Shown: positions 54,061 to 63,240 of the stretch, piece by piece | Layout of the letters: the number at the start of each line of letters is the position of its first letter | Numbering within the stretch: position 1 is the stretch's first letter | DNA from: CAYVQF01 sp964454015 | GTDB lineage: Bacteria; Myxococcota_A; Bradymonadia; UBA4248 | Direction: 5' to 3' | Assembly (NCBI GenBank): GCA_964454015.1 | Contig: CAYVQF010000031.1 | Span: 1 to 64,000, forward strand | DNA length: 64,000 nt | Position numbers and translations under genes: made by a program | Notes under the pieces: generated by a model | What the model was told of the DNA's origin: nothing | The model's database searches: none | Seen by the model: only the letters and a program-made list of their open reading frames with translations

Positions 54061-56790
54061 ATGCATCCAACAGCAACCCCCAATTCTTCGCCCATGACCT
54101 GGGTCTGGCTCGTGGTCGTGACGCTCGCGGCGCTGAGCCTGGTCGCTTGTTTGGAGCGCCCCCAGGAGCTGCCGCCTTTGCCCGGCGACACCAGCGCCGA
54201 ATTGCCTCCGCCCGAGGATGTGTACGAGGTCGATCCTGAGATCTGTACCGATCTGGCGCAGCGCCTGTGCTACGGTGGCCCATCTGGGACCCAAGACGTG
54301 GGGCAGTGCCGCGCCGGTGTCCAACGCTGTCAGAAGGGCGAGTGGGGCCCCTGTGAGGATGAGATTCTGCCCGAGCCCGAGCGCTGTGATGGCCTGGACA
54401 ATGATTGCAACCACCTGGTCGACGATGGGCTGCACGACTGCAATCCCGAGATCTATCTCGTCCTCGGGCCGGAGCTGAGCGGCATCATCGGTGAGCGCGT
54501 CCGCGCGCTGCTGGTCAGCGTGGACACGCGCCCCCTGGTGTCGCTCTCTTTCGACGCCTCCTTTCCGGCCGATCTCCACCCGGCCTCGCTGGTCATCGCC
54601 ATTGGCAACAGCCGCATCACCCGTCATCTCATTCGCCTGGACGAGGTGAACGCCCTCGCGCCAGAGTCCTTCATCATCCGCACCGGGCGCTCTCCGAGTG
54701 GCGTACAGATGATCGCCGCCGACGGCGTGGCCCGTGCCGATTATCCTCACCTCAGCCCCTCCCTCGGGGACGCCTTCGCGGCCTATGCCGTGCTGGAAAG
54801 CTTGGGTTTTGCCTTCCTTCACCCGCTCGATCCCGTCCTGCCGCGTCGGAGTCACCTCCGGCCGCGCGACACGGATCGCACGGAGCGACCCCGTTGGCCC
54901 CTGCGCGGCCTACACCTGAACACCAAACACCCGACGGAGCTGGCCGATTTTCTCAACGGCTTTGGGCCTCAAGGGCCGACGGACGCCGTCGGCTGGGAGG
55001 GCCAGCGCGGCGAGTGGCACAGCCTGCTGGAGTGGATGCTGGCCAACCGCCAGAACCACCTGCACTGGGCCCTGCTGGAGAGTCCGGATTGGCAGGGTTT
55101 TGCGCGCAGCAGTAGCCGCCAGATGCGCCTCAGCCGCCTGGTCAACGATGCCCACGCCCGGGGGATCGCCGTGGGGATCGACCTCTCCCTGGCGTTGGAA
55201 CGCGAGAATGCCTTCCGCATGGTGACCCAGCCAGGCGACTTGACGAGCGAACGCCAACAGATTCGCGAGGCTATCGACTGGATCCTCCAGTCCGACTTCG
55301 ACTACGTGGTGACCGAGACGGGCCTCAGCGAACGCCACTATCCCACGCCGGACCGGAGCTTGGCTTGGATGAACGAGGCGACGACGCACATGGCCGCGGT
55401 CCACCCAGGTCGGCCTCTCTACGTCAAGGCCCACGGTGGCGTGGGTGAGCGCGCCATGGGCTATGTCGATCCCCGGGGCGGTGGCGATATGGATATCCAT
55501 TTGCTGTCCTATTTTGCTGATCCACGCTTGGGGGTCATGGCGCACCCTGTGCAGCACTACGGCCTCGACGATCCTGCGCCGACCCACGGCAACGCGAGCT
55601 TCTCGGGCATGCGCAGCTATATCCACCTCGAAGCCGGACGGCGCTCGGTGGTGTGGGCCCCTGAGAGCGCCTCCTGGAACAGCTTCGACGTGGATGTTCC
55701 CCTGTTTTTGCCGCTCTATGCCGAGCGTCGGGTCCATGACCTTCGCCTCCTGGCGCAGGATGAAGATGCGGGGCGGATGGCGCCGATGCAGGGGCAGATC
55801 GTCTTTTCGAGTGGTTGGGAGTGGGGCTATTGGCTCAACGATGTGGTGGCGGCGCGGGCGGCGTGGAACCCGCACCTGGACGCCGCCAACAGCGCCACGG
55901 CTCTGGGACGGATCCTCGAGGAGATCACCCACCCCTTTGCCCCGGTGCAGAAGGAGATGAGCGATCTCCTCGTCGAGTTGGCCCACGCCCAGCGGCGTCT
56001 CCTCATCGAGGGGCGCGCTGGCGGCGTGGCGCCGCCTGAGATCGTGGCCCACAACGGCCAGGCCTATTTACAGGGTTTCGATAGCTGGGACGACGCCAGC
56101 GACATCATCACCAACGGCATGGGCTTGTCCGTGGTCCAGATGAAGCAGCCGCGCCGGGTGGGCTTGGTCGCGCTGCGGGCCGATCCGCAGGCCTACGCTG
56201 CCCTGGCGCCGCTCTTGGCGGAGATGGACACGGTCTTCAGTGAATTGGCGCAGCGCTTGGCCGTTCTGGACGGCCGCATCGAGGCTGAGGCGCGCAAGGT
56301 TTTTCACGATATCTATTACGCCGCGACCTTCACCGCGCTGCGGGCGACCCAGCTCGACGGGCTCTATGCCTACGTCAACGCCGTCAACATCGACGCGCCG
56401 CAACAGGTGCGCTTGGGACATTTGGCGCGGGCGCGCCAGGCCCTGGACACGGCGCTTGCGCGTCTTCCCTTCGCCGAAGCCAACTACCGGGTGCCAGAGC
56501 TGCGGGTGGCCAGGTGGCGCAAGGGCGCCACGGCCTACGACCATGGCTACCTCTGGTCGGTGTACCGTCTCTACTACTGGTGGCGCGACGAGGGGAAGGC
56601 CGTGGATGCCCCGACGAGCCCGTGCTACTTGAATGTCATCGATCCCACCCGGGTTTTTGGCACGCACCTGGTGACGGTGGCCTCGGCCGCCCTCCAGGGT
56701 GTGATCAGCACCAACGCGTGGCGCGACTGTGTCCAGGCGCCGGCCGAGGAGCCGGCCCTGCCGCCGGACAACCTGCGCAACCGGCCTTAG
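54061..56790 (+). CDS. MopE-motif lipoprotein with GH20-like glycosidase region
   Basis: A 909-residue lipoprotein. Lipobox SLVAC (Cys30), a Pro/Glu linker, then a Cys-rich segment carrying the myxobacterial MopE-type putative metal-binding motif CDGLDNDCNHLVDDG (109-123). Next comes an alpha/beta domain (about 130-270) like the non-catalytic domain preceding GH20/GH67-type barrels (YAVLESLGFAFLHP). A probable TIM barrel opens PRWPLRGLHLNT, with NRQNHLHWALLES and DAHARGIAVGIDLSL. The GH20 Asp-Glu pair is not obvious, so activity is uncertain. The C-terminal third is helical. Start 54061 or 54094; neither has a good ribosome site. Confidence 0.75.
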   Translation: MHPTATPNSSPMTWVWLVVVTLAALSLVACLERPQELPPLPGDTSAELPPPEDVYEVDPEICTDLAQRLCYGGPSGTQDVGQCRAGVQRCQKGEWGPCEDEILPEPERCDGLDNDCNHLVDDGLHDCNPEIYLVLGPELSGIIGERVRALLVSVDTRPLVSLSFDASFPADLHPASLVIAIGNSRITRHLIRLDEVNALAPESFIIRTGRSPSGVQMIAADGVARADYPHLSPSLGDAFAAYAVLESLGFAFLHPLDPVLPRRSHLRPRDTDRTERPRWPLRGLHLNTKHPTELADFLNGFGPQGPTDAVGWEGQRGEWHSLLEWMLANRQNHLHWALLESPDWQGFARSSSRQMRLSRLVNDAHARGIAVGIDLSLALERENAFRMVTQPGDLTSERQQIREAIDWILQSDFDYVVTETGLSERHYPTPDRSLAWMNEATTHMAAVHPGRPLYVKAHGGVGERAMGYVDPRGGGDMDIHLLSYFADPRLGVMAHPVQHYGLDDPAPTHGNASFSGMRSYIHLEAGRRSVVWAPESASWNSFDVDVPLFLPLYAERRVHDLRLLAQDEDAGRMAPMQGQIVFSSGWEWGYWLNDVVAARAAWNPHLDAANSATALGRILEEITHPFAPVQKEMSDLLVELAHAQRRLLIEGRAGGVAPPEIVAHNGQAYLQGFDSWDDASDIITNGMGLSVVQMKQPRRVGLVALRADPQAYAALAPLLAEMDTVFSELAQRLAVLDGRIEAEARKVFHDIYYAATFTALRATQLDGLYAYVNAVNIDAPQQVRLGHLARARQALDTALARLPFAEANYRVPELRVARWRKGATAYDHGYLWSVYRLYYWWRDEGKAVDAPTSPCYLNVIDPTRVFGTHLVTVASAALQGVISTNAWRDCVQAPAEEPALPPDNLRNRP

Positions 56791-56837
56791 GTGGTGCCGT
56801 CAGACCCCGGAATGAACCAGAATTCGCCATCTTTGGG

Positions 56838-56868
56838 TTGACGCGCCTACCCAATTCAAGGGTATGCT
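56838..56868 (+). promoter_or_regulatory. candidate promoter for amidase operon
   Basis: TTGACG (56838-56843), 19-base spacer, TATGCT (56863-56868), 46 bases before the amidase start. Spacing is on the long side. Confidence 0.3.
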
Positions 56869-56914
56869 GGAGGCGGACGTGACGCGGGTTGATGGGCATC
56901 CGCTGGGAGGGAAA

Positions 56915-59044
56915 ATGTATTCACGGAAGGCTGGACTGCTACTGGGCTGTTTTCTTGCGTTTTTTCTGCTTTTCCCGGCATCGCTGTGGGCGCAGAAAAT
57001 CTGCATCGACCCCGGACACGGGGGCTCTGATCCCGGCGCGGTGGGCTGTGGGCTGCGCGAGGCCACCATCAACCTCGACGTGAGCACCCGGCTGCGGGAA
57101 TTGCTGACCACCGCGGGCTACACGGTGATCATGACCCGCACCACCGATGTCTACCTCACCCTGACGGCCCGGGCCAACTACGCCAACTCCAACGGCGCCA
57201 ACCGCTTCGTCTCCATCCACACCAACGCCTTCAACGGCAGCGCGACGGGGATCGAGACCTTCTGCTCGCCTAACGGCTCGACGACCTCTTTCGACCAGCG
57301 CAACAAGATCCAAGAGGAGATGGTGGCCGCCTGGAAGCTCACCAATCGCGGAGGCAAGACGGCGAACTTCACCGTACTGACGGCGACCAATATGCCCGCC
57401 ACCCTCTCGGAGCTGGCCTTCATCGACAACTGCGCCATCGACGCGGTGCTCTTGGCCAGCCCCACCCGGCGCCAGGAAGCGGCCGTGGCCCACCTGCGGG
57501 CCCTGCAGCGCTCTCTGGGTCACTCGACCACACCCACCAACGGCACCGCTCGCGGGGTGGTCTATGAGGACCGCGGCCAAGGGACCGCCGATATGACCGT
57601 GCGTCTGGCCGGTGCCAAGGTGACGGCGAACCCGGGCGGCGCGAGCGTCACCGCGAGCTCGCCTGACGCCGCTTGGTCTTTCTCCCTGGCGCCGGCGACC
57701 TACACCATCAGCGCCCAGCACACGGGCTACCGCACGGGCTCCGTCTCGTGTGTGGTCAAGGCCAACGACGTGACCTGGTGCTCCATCGGCCTCATCAAGG
57801 AGACCGTGACCGAGCCGCCACCGGAGCCCGTTGATACGGCTGAGCCCGTGGTCGAGGTGGCCGAGGTGGTCGAGGTGGTCGAAGAGGCAGAGGACGTGAC
57901 GCCGGGCGATTTCTTGGAGCCAGTGACCCCACTGGAAGGGGAGGATGTGCAGCCGATGGACTACATTGAAGAAGCGTTGGACAGGGATCCTGCGGTCGAT
58001 GTGATGGAGAACGACCCCGTGGTGCCCACGGATGGGCACGATGATGTTACGGCAGCCACTGAGGAGGGGCAGGGGATGGTGCCGCGGACGACGGAGAGCG
58101 CCTGCGGTTGCCAAGTGCAGCGCCAGTCGGCGCCGCTGCCGTGGTGGGTCCTGGTGGCCTTCCTGGGGCTCGTGGCGCTGTGGTGGCGGCGGTCTGGGGT
58201 GCGCCGAGCGGGCGTGGGCGCGTTGGTGGCGTTGACGGCGCTGTGCTGGCTGGCGTGGCACCAAGAAGGACTGGCGGACGAGGTGTGTGTCTTCGAGATG
58301 GATGGCCCCTCGCTGGTCGAGACGCGTCTGTTGACCACGGGTGCCCAGGCGGCGGTGCTGTCTCCGGACGGTACCCAGGTGTTGCTGGCGTCGCCGGGTT
58401 TTGCCGAGCTGAGCGTGGGGCAGGTCGATGGGGCGCTGGCGGCGCGCTCGGTGTCGACGGACCCGCGTGCGGGCTATCTGCCGCTGTGGGTGGATGGCCA
58501 GGTGGCGACGCGGCTGCCCAGTGAGCCCTTTGGCGCCGAGCCCATGATGCTCTTCTCGGTGCAGGGCGAGTTCCTGGGCCCCTATGTGCCCAAGGATGGT
58601 CTGTGGGTCTTCCAGCAGGACGACGCGATTTTCCTGCGCCAGGCCGATGGCCAGGTGGCGCAGCTCACGGGCGATGACGACCGTTATTTTGCGCCCCTCT
58701 TGGCGCCGGATCGGCGTTTCGTGGCGTATAACGGCTTGGAAGGGGGGCTCTTCGTCCAGCGGCTGGAGGACGGAGCGCGCTTCTCTTTTGGCGATGGGGC
58801 CCATCTGCGTTTCGACGGCAGCGGCCGCTTCGCCGTCTTCGACAGGGTGAGCGACGACGGCGAGCACCTCACGGGCAGTGAATTGTACCTGCTGGACCTG
58901 CAAGGGCAGACGCCGCGCCTTTACCGCCTGACGGCGACGCCCGAGCGCATCGAGCTCTATCCCAGCCTTGACGCGACGGGGACGATGCTCTCCTTCACGA
59001 CGCCTGAACTGGATGTCTACGTCGGGCGCATCCAGTGGCCATGA
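56915..59044 (+). CDS. N-acetylmuramoyl-L-alanine amidase fused to beta-propeller-like domain
   Basis: A 709-residue exported protein. GGGAGG precedes the ATG; signal peptide cleaved near residue 26. Amidase_3 domain (about 28-205) with zinc ligands His35, Glu49 and His102 and catalytic Glu166; it cuts the MurNAc-L-Ala bond in peptidoglycan. Then a carboxypeptidase-regulatory-like beta domain (about 215-300), an acidic Val/Glu/Pro linker, and at about 397-430 a CGC, hydrophobic helix (PWWVLVAFLGLVALWW) and Arg pair, just like a MYXO-CTERM tail. Instead of stopping, the frame continues through a second hydrophobic stretch (433-450) into a TolB/WD-like propeller (VLSPDGTQVLL, FAPLLAPDRRFVAYN). 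The stop overlaps the next start (ATGA). Confidence 0.88.
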   Translation: MYSRKAGLLLGCFLAFFLLFPASLWAQKICIDPGHGGSDPGAVGCGLREATINLDVSTRLRELLTTAGYTVIMTRTTDVYLTLTARANYANSNGANRFVSIHTNAFNGSATGIETFCSPNGSTTSFDQRNKIQEEMVAAWKLTNRGGKTANFTVLTATNMPATLSELAFIDNCAIDAVLLASPTRRQEAAVAHLRALQRSLGHSTTPTNGTARGVVYEDRGQGTADMTVRLAGAKVTANPGGASVTASSPDAAWSFSLAPATYTISAQHTGYRTGSVSCVVKANDVTWCSIGLIKETVTEPPPEPVDTAEPVVEVAEVVEVVEEAEDVTPGDFLEPVTPLEGEDVQPMDYIEEALDRDPAVDVMENDPVVPTDGHDDVTAATEEGQGMVPRTTESACGCQVQRQSAPLPWWVLVAFLGLVALWWRRSGVRRAGVGALVALTALCWLAWHQEGLADEVCVFEMDGPSLVETRLLTTGAQAAVLSPDGTQVLLASPGFAELSVGQVDGALAARSVSTDPRAGYLPLWVDGQVATRLPSEPFGAEPMMLFSVQGEFLGPYVPKDGLWVFQQDDAIFLRQADGQVAQLTGDDDRYFAPLLAPDRRFVAYNGLEGGLFVQRLEDGARFSFGDGAHLRFDGSGRFAVFDRVSDDGEHLTGSELYLLDLQGQTPRLYRLTATPERIELYPSLDATGTMLSFTTPELDVYVGRIQWP

Positions 59045-59808
59045 GCGCGCCCCTTCCGGGCTCGCTGCCGCGGCTCTATCAGGACCTGAGCGAGTGGTAC
59101 CGTCTGTTGACGCCGCCCGAGGACTACGTCGAGGAGGCGGCGGCGCTGCGGGAGATGCTGACCGCCGTGTGTCGGCGGCGGCCGCGCACCCTCCTCGAGT
59201 TGGGCTGCGGCGCTGGCCACAACGCGGTGCATCTGGCCGGGGCTTTCGAGCTGACCCTGAGCGACCTGTCGCCGCAGATGTTGGCCTTGAGTCAGGCGCT
59301 CAACCCTCAGTGTGAGCATGTGCTGGGCGATATGCGGACCTTGCGCCTGGAGCGCCGCTTCGACTGCGTCCTGATCCACGACGCCGTGTCTTACATGCTG
59401 AACCTGGGTGATCTCCAGGCGGCGATCCGGACGGCGGCGCGGCACTGTGCCCCTGGTGGGGTGGTCTTGCTCATGCCCGATGTGGTGCGCGACACCTTCA
59501 GCCCTGGCTGTGACATGGGTGGGAGCGATGGCGACGATGGGCGCGGCCTGCGTTTCTTGGAGTGGCGCTGGGATCCCGATCCGGCGGACACCTGGATTCG
59601 GGTCGAGATGAGCCTCATGACCCGCGATGGCAGCGGCGAGGTGCGCTACTTCCAGGACCCCCACCTCATGGGCCTCTTCTCGGCCGTCACCTGGTGGGAG
59701 CTCTTGCGCGCCGAGGGCTTGCGGCTGGCGCCGGTGCGTCTCCCTCCCGGTGCGCCCAATTTCGGCACGGCCAGGTTCTTTCGTGCCGTTCAACCCGAGG
59801 ACACCTGA
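59041..59808 (+). CDS. class I SAM-dependent methyltransferase 1
   Basis: A 255-residue Rossmann-fold methyltransferase. Motif I LELGCGAGHNAVHLA, acidic strand end LSDLS, motif II GDMRTLRL...FDCVLIHDAVSYM, then APGGVVLLMPDV. Substrate unknown (small molecule likely). The ATG overlaps the amidase stop by four bases (ATGA), so it is translationally coupled. Confidence 0.88.
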   Translation: MSAPLPGSLPRLYQDLSEWYRLLTPPEDYVEEAAALREMLTAVCRRRPRTLLELGCGAGHNAVHLAGAFELTLSDLSPQMLALSQALNPQCEHVLGDMRTLRLERRFDCVLIHDAVSYMLNLGDLQAAIRTAARHCAPGGVVLLMPDVVRDTFSPGCDMGGSDGDDGRGLRFLEWRWDPDPADTWIRVEMSLMTRDGSGEVRYFQDPHLMGLFSAVTWWELLRAEGLRLAPVRLPPGAPNFGTARFFRAVQPEDT

Positions 59809-60575
59809 TGGATCTCACCCAGAGTGAACGCTTTTGGCCGCTCTTCTTTGCGGTCTACGAGGCCCTCCCGCGGCAGGGGCCGGGTTCGCTGGCGTCAACG
59901 GCGCGCGCCCTCGCCTTGTGCGCCGAGCTGCCGGACCGGCCCGAGATCCTCGATCTGGGCTGCGGCAGCGGCGCCCAGACCTTGGATCTGGCGACCCTTA
60001 CCCAAGGGCAGGTCACGGCTGTCGATCTTCACCCGCCCTTCATCCACGCCCTCCAGGCGGCGGCAGGGGCGCGCAACCTCAGCGATAGCGTCCACGCGGT
60101 GGTGGGCGACATGGCGGCGCCACCCCTGCCCGCGGGCGGCCAGGTGGACCTCATCTGGAGCGAAGGGGCGGCCTACTTTCTCGGCATCGCCAATGCGTTG
60201 ACCCTGTGGCGTTGCCTGTTACGGCCGGGGGGCTATCTCGCCTACAGCGAAGCCGTGTGGCTCAGGCCCGATGCGCCAGCGCCGGTGCAGGAGATGTGGC
60301 TGCGGGAGTATCCGGCCATTAGCGATGTGGAGAGCAATCTGCGCTTGCCCACGGCGCACGGTTATGAAGTCTGTGGGCACTTCGTCCTGCCTCGGGAGGA
60401 CTGGTGGGTGGACTTCTACACGCCCATGACGGCGCGGATCGCCGCACTGAGCGAGACCTATGGCGACGACGCCGAGGCGAGGGCCATCCTGGCCTTCTTG
60501 GCCGAGGAGATCGCCATGCACCGCCGCTACGAGGAGTACTATTCCTACCTCTTTATGGTGTTGCGTCGCACGTGA
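59808..60575 (+). CDS. class I SAM-dependent methyltransferase 2
   Basis: A 255-residue methyltransferase. LDLGCGSGAQTLDLA (motif I), VDLHPPF, VVGDMAAPPLPAGGQVDLIWSEGAAYFLG, LRPGGYLAYSEAVW. The C-terminal part has an aromatic-rich helix (EEYYSYLFMVLRR). Distinct from its neighbour beyond the shared fold. ATG overlaps the previous stop by one base (TGATG). Last gene of the amidase operon. Confidence 0.88.
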   Translation: MDLTQSERFWPLFFAVYEALPRQGPGSLASTARALALCAELPDRPEILDLGCGSGAQTLDLATLTQGQVTAVDLHPPFIHALQAAAGARNLSDSVHAVVGDMAAPPLPAGGQVDLIWSEGAAYFLGIANALTLWRCLLRPGGYLAYSEAVWLRPDAPAPVQEMWLREYPAISDVESNLRLPTAHGYEVCGHFVLPREDWWVDFYTPMTARIAALSETYGDDAEARAILAFLAEEIAMHRRYEEYYSYLFMVLRRT

Positions 60576-60733
60576 CAGAAGCCTCTGTGCTGCGCTGCGG
60601 TGCCTGCGGTGCATTGACAAGAGCGGCGCGCGTTACCAAAGCTGGTGGGGCAGCCTATGATTGCGCCGCGATCCCTGCTTGTAAGGGATGATCGGGGCGC
60701 CACCACCTTCCCTTCGTGCGGCGGTGACTCTCC

Positions 60734-62959
60734 ATGACTCAGCAACCCAGCATCGTTTATACCCTGACAGATGAAGCGCCCGCGTTGGCGACCCAGGCCT
60801 TTTTGCCCGTGGTCGAGGCGTTCTTGGCGGCGGCAGAGATCGCCGTCGAGAGCCGGGACATCTCTCTCGCGGCGCGGATCTTGGCCGCTTTCCCGGAGCA
60901 TCTGGCGCCAGAGCAGCGCGTCGCCGACGCCCTCGCCGAGCTGGGGGAGCTGACCCACTCGCCTGAAGCCACCATCATCAAGTTGCCCAACATCAGCGCC
61001 TCTCTGCCACAGCTCAAAGGGGCCATCGCCGAGCTCCAGGCCCAGGGCTTTGCGCTGCCCGATTACCCCGATACGCCAGAGGATGACGCGGCGCGCGCCA
61101 TCCGCCAGCGTTACGACAAGGTCAAAGGCAGCGCGGTCAACCCGGTCTTGCGTGAGGGCAACTCGGACCGGCGCGCGCCCAAGGCGGTCAAGGCCTTTGC
61201 GCGGCGCAACCCGCCGCGCATGCAGGCGTGGTCGCCTGAGATCGGGACGCATGTGGCGACCATGAGGGGCGGGGACTTCCGCGCCACCGAGCAGTCTGTC
61301 GTGGTGGACGCACCCTGTGTGGTGGCCATCGAGTGGGTGGATGACCAGGGCGCGGTGACGACGCTGAAATCGGCTGTGCCGCTCCAGGCAGGCGAGATCA
61401 TTGACGCCGCGGTGATGGAGCGCGCGGCCCTGCGGGCCTTTTTGGCGCAAGAGATGGCGGCGGCGCGGGAGCAGGGGCTGCTCTTTTCGCTACATCTCAA
61501 GGCGACCATGATGAAGATCTCCGATCCCATCATCTTTGGCCACGCCGTCGAGCTCTATTTTGCGTCCCTCTTCGCGGGCCATGGCGAGCTTCTGGCCAGC
61601 CTCGGCGTCGACCCGCGGGCTGGATTGGCCGAGCTCCTGGGCAAGGTTGCGGAGCTGCCCCAGGCGCAGCGCGCCGCCGTCGAAGCGGTCATTGCCGACG
61701 CTTTCGCGCAGGGGCCGGCCCTGGCCATGGTCGACTCCGATCGGGGCATCACCAATCTCCACGTCCCGAGTGACGTCATCATCGACGCCTCCATGCCGGT
61801 CTTGGTGCGTGACGGCGGCAAGATGTGGAACGCCGCTGGCGCGCTCCAGGCGACCAAGGCGGTGATCCCCGACGCTACTTACGCCCCCATCTACCGCGAG
61901 GTGGTGGACTTCTGCAAAGCCCACGGGGCCTTCGACCCGGCGACCATGGGGAGCGTCCCCAACGTGGGCCTGATGGCGCAGAAAGCCGAAGAGTACGGCT
62001 CGCACGACAAGACCTTCGAGATCGCCGGGCCGGGGCGAGTGCGGGTGGTGGGTGGCGACGGCGCGGTGCTCTTGGAGCACGCCGTGGCCGAGGGAGACAT
62101 CTGGCGGATGTGCCAGACCAAGGCGGTGGCGGTGCGCGATTGGGTGCGTTTGGCCGTGCAGCGGGCGCGCGCCGACGGCATCCCTGCGGTGTTCTGGCTC
62201 GATGCGGCGCGCCCCCACGACGCCCAGGTGATGGCCCAGGTGCAGACTTACTTGGCGGAGTTGGAGACGGCTGACGTGGAGATCACCCTCTTGCCACCGG
62301 CCGAGGCGATGCGCTTTACCCTGACGCGCCTCAAGGCGGGGCTTGACACCCTCTCGGTGACGGGCAACGTCTTGCGGGACTATCTCACGGATCTCTTCCC
62401 GATTCTGGAGGTAGGGACCAGCGCGCGGATGTTGTCCATCGTGCCCCTCTTGGCCGGCGGAGGGCTCTTCGAGACCGGGGCGGGAGGTTCGGCGCCCAAG
62501 CATGTGCAGCAGCTCGTGGTGGAGAACCACCTGCGTTGGGACTCCCTCGGGGAGTATCTGGCCTTGGCGGCGGCGCTTGCCTCCGTGGCAGAGCGCTTCT
62601 CTTGGCCCCAGGCCCAGGTCCTCGCCGATAGCCTGGATGCGGCGACGGCCCAGTACTTGTTGAACGCCAAGGCGCCAGGGCGTCGCGTCGGCGCCCTCGA
62701 CAACCGAGGTAGCCTCTATTTTTTGACCCGCTACTGGGCCGAGGCGTTGGCGGCCCAGAGCGCGTCCGCGGCCTTGGCGGTGCGCTTCGCGCCTGTGGCC
62801 GAGGCCCTGGGCCAGGCCGAGGCGCAGATCACTGCCGAGCTAGGGGCGGTGCAGGGACGCGCCGTGTCCCTGGGGGGCTATTACCGGCCCGATGCGGCAG
62901 CGGTGGCGGCGATCATGCGGCCGAGCCCTACTTTCAACGCGATCATCGATCAGGTCTAG
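60734..62959 (+). CDS. icd: monomeric NADP-dependent isocitrate dehydrogenase
   Basis: A 741-residue monomeric-type isocitrate dehydrogenase (about 740 residues is typical), converting isocitrate to 2-oxoglutarate and CO2 with NADP+. Family blocks: LPNISASLPQLKGAIAELQ, DKVKGSAVNPVLREGNSDRRAP for substrate binding, SLHLKATMMKISDPIIFGH, MWNAAG, TMGSVPNVGLMAQKAEEYGSHDKTF, FWLDAARPHDAQV, SARMLSIVPLLAGGGLFETGAGGSAPKHVQQ and DNRGSLYFLTRYWAE. TCA cycle, cytoplasm. Followed by a strong terminator. Confidence 0.95.
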   Translation: MTQQPSIVYTLTDEAPALATQAFLPVVEAFLAAAEIAVESRDISLAARILAAFPEHLAPEQRVADALAELGELTHSPEATIIKLPNISASLPQLKGAIAELQAQGFALPDYPDTPEDDAARAIRQRYDKVKGSAVNPVLREGNSDRRAPKAVKAFARRNPPRMQAWSPEIGTHVATMRGGDFRATEQSVVVDAPCVVAIEWVDDQGAVTTLKSAVPLQAGEIIDAAVMERAALRAFLAQEMAAAREQGLLFSLHLKATMMKISDPIIFGHAVELYFASLFAGHGELLASLGVDPRAGLAELLGKVAELPQAQRAAVEAVIADAFAQGPALAMVDSDRGITNLHVPSDVIIDASMPVLVRDGGKMWNAAGALQATKAVIPDATYAPIYREVVDFCKAHGAFDPATMGSVPNVGLMAQKAEEYGSHDKTFEIAGPGRVRVVGGDGAVLLEHAVAEGDIWRMCQTKAVAVRDWVRLAVQRARADGIPAVFWLDAARPHDAQVMAQVQTYLAELETADVEITLLPPAEAMRFTLTRLKAGLDTLSVTGNVLRDYLTDLFPILEVGTSARMLSIVPLLAGGGLFETGAGGSAPKHVQQLVVENHLRWDSLGEYLALAAALASVAERFSWPQAQVLADSLDAATAQYLLNAKAPGRRVGALDNRGSLYFLTRYWAEALAAQSASAALAVRFAPVAEALGQAEAQITAELGAVQGRAVSLGGYYRPDAAAVAAIMRPSPTFNAIIDQV

Positions 62960-63005
62960 GGCGAGTGCGGTTTTGGGGGGTGGGCGTTGGTTTTGACTTC
63001 GCCGA

Positions 63006-63037
63006 AGCGGCCGACGCCTAGGTCGGCCGTTGCCTTT
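63006..63037 (+). terminator. intrinsic terminator after icd
   Basis: CGGCCGAC (63008-63015) and GTCGGCCG (63022-63029) form a perfect eight-base stem, extendable by two pairs, around a six-base loop, followed by TTGCCTTT. It lies about 50 bases past the icd stop. Best terminator in the window. Confidence 0.7.
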
Positions 63038-63149
63038 CGAATTTGTCGGCGTAGATGATGGTCTGGCGGGGGAGGGGGGGGAATTGCGCCACCACCACAG
63101 TGGCTGTAGCCATCTTTTCCCCGGCTTTCCTTGCCCACCTCCACAGGGT

Positions 63150-63177
63150 TTGACTTGTCCCGGTCGCAAGCTAGTCT
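63150..63177 (+). promoter_or_regulatory. candidate promoter for lipoprotein at 63241
   Basis: TTGACT (63150-63155), 16-base spacer, TAGTCT (63172-63177), 63 bases before the start codon. Same spacer and TAG-type -10 as the trkA promoter. Confidence 0.45.
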
Positions 63178-63240
63178 CGGAGGCGTGCTTTTTGTCCCAT
63201 CGCCGGTTCAGAGTTCAGAGCTCAATGGGTGGAGTAAGAA

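Noticed and set aside
57850..57900. Repeated GTGGTCGAGGTGG-like DNA in the amidase gene as a regulatory repeat
   Set aside because: It simply encodes the Val/Glu-rich linker of the protein.
56939..58903. Leftward 650-codon open frame opposite the amidase
   Set aside because: Arg/His/Gln/Gly-rich with no domain; the rightward amidase motifs are unmistakable.
60614..60643. TTGACA before icd as a promoter
   Set aside because: No acceptable -10 hexamer at 16-19 bases; not enough to call.
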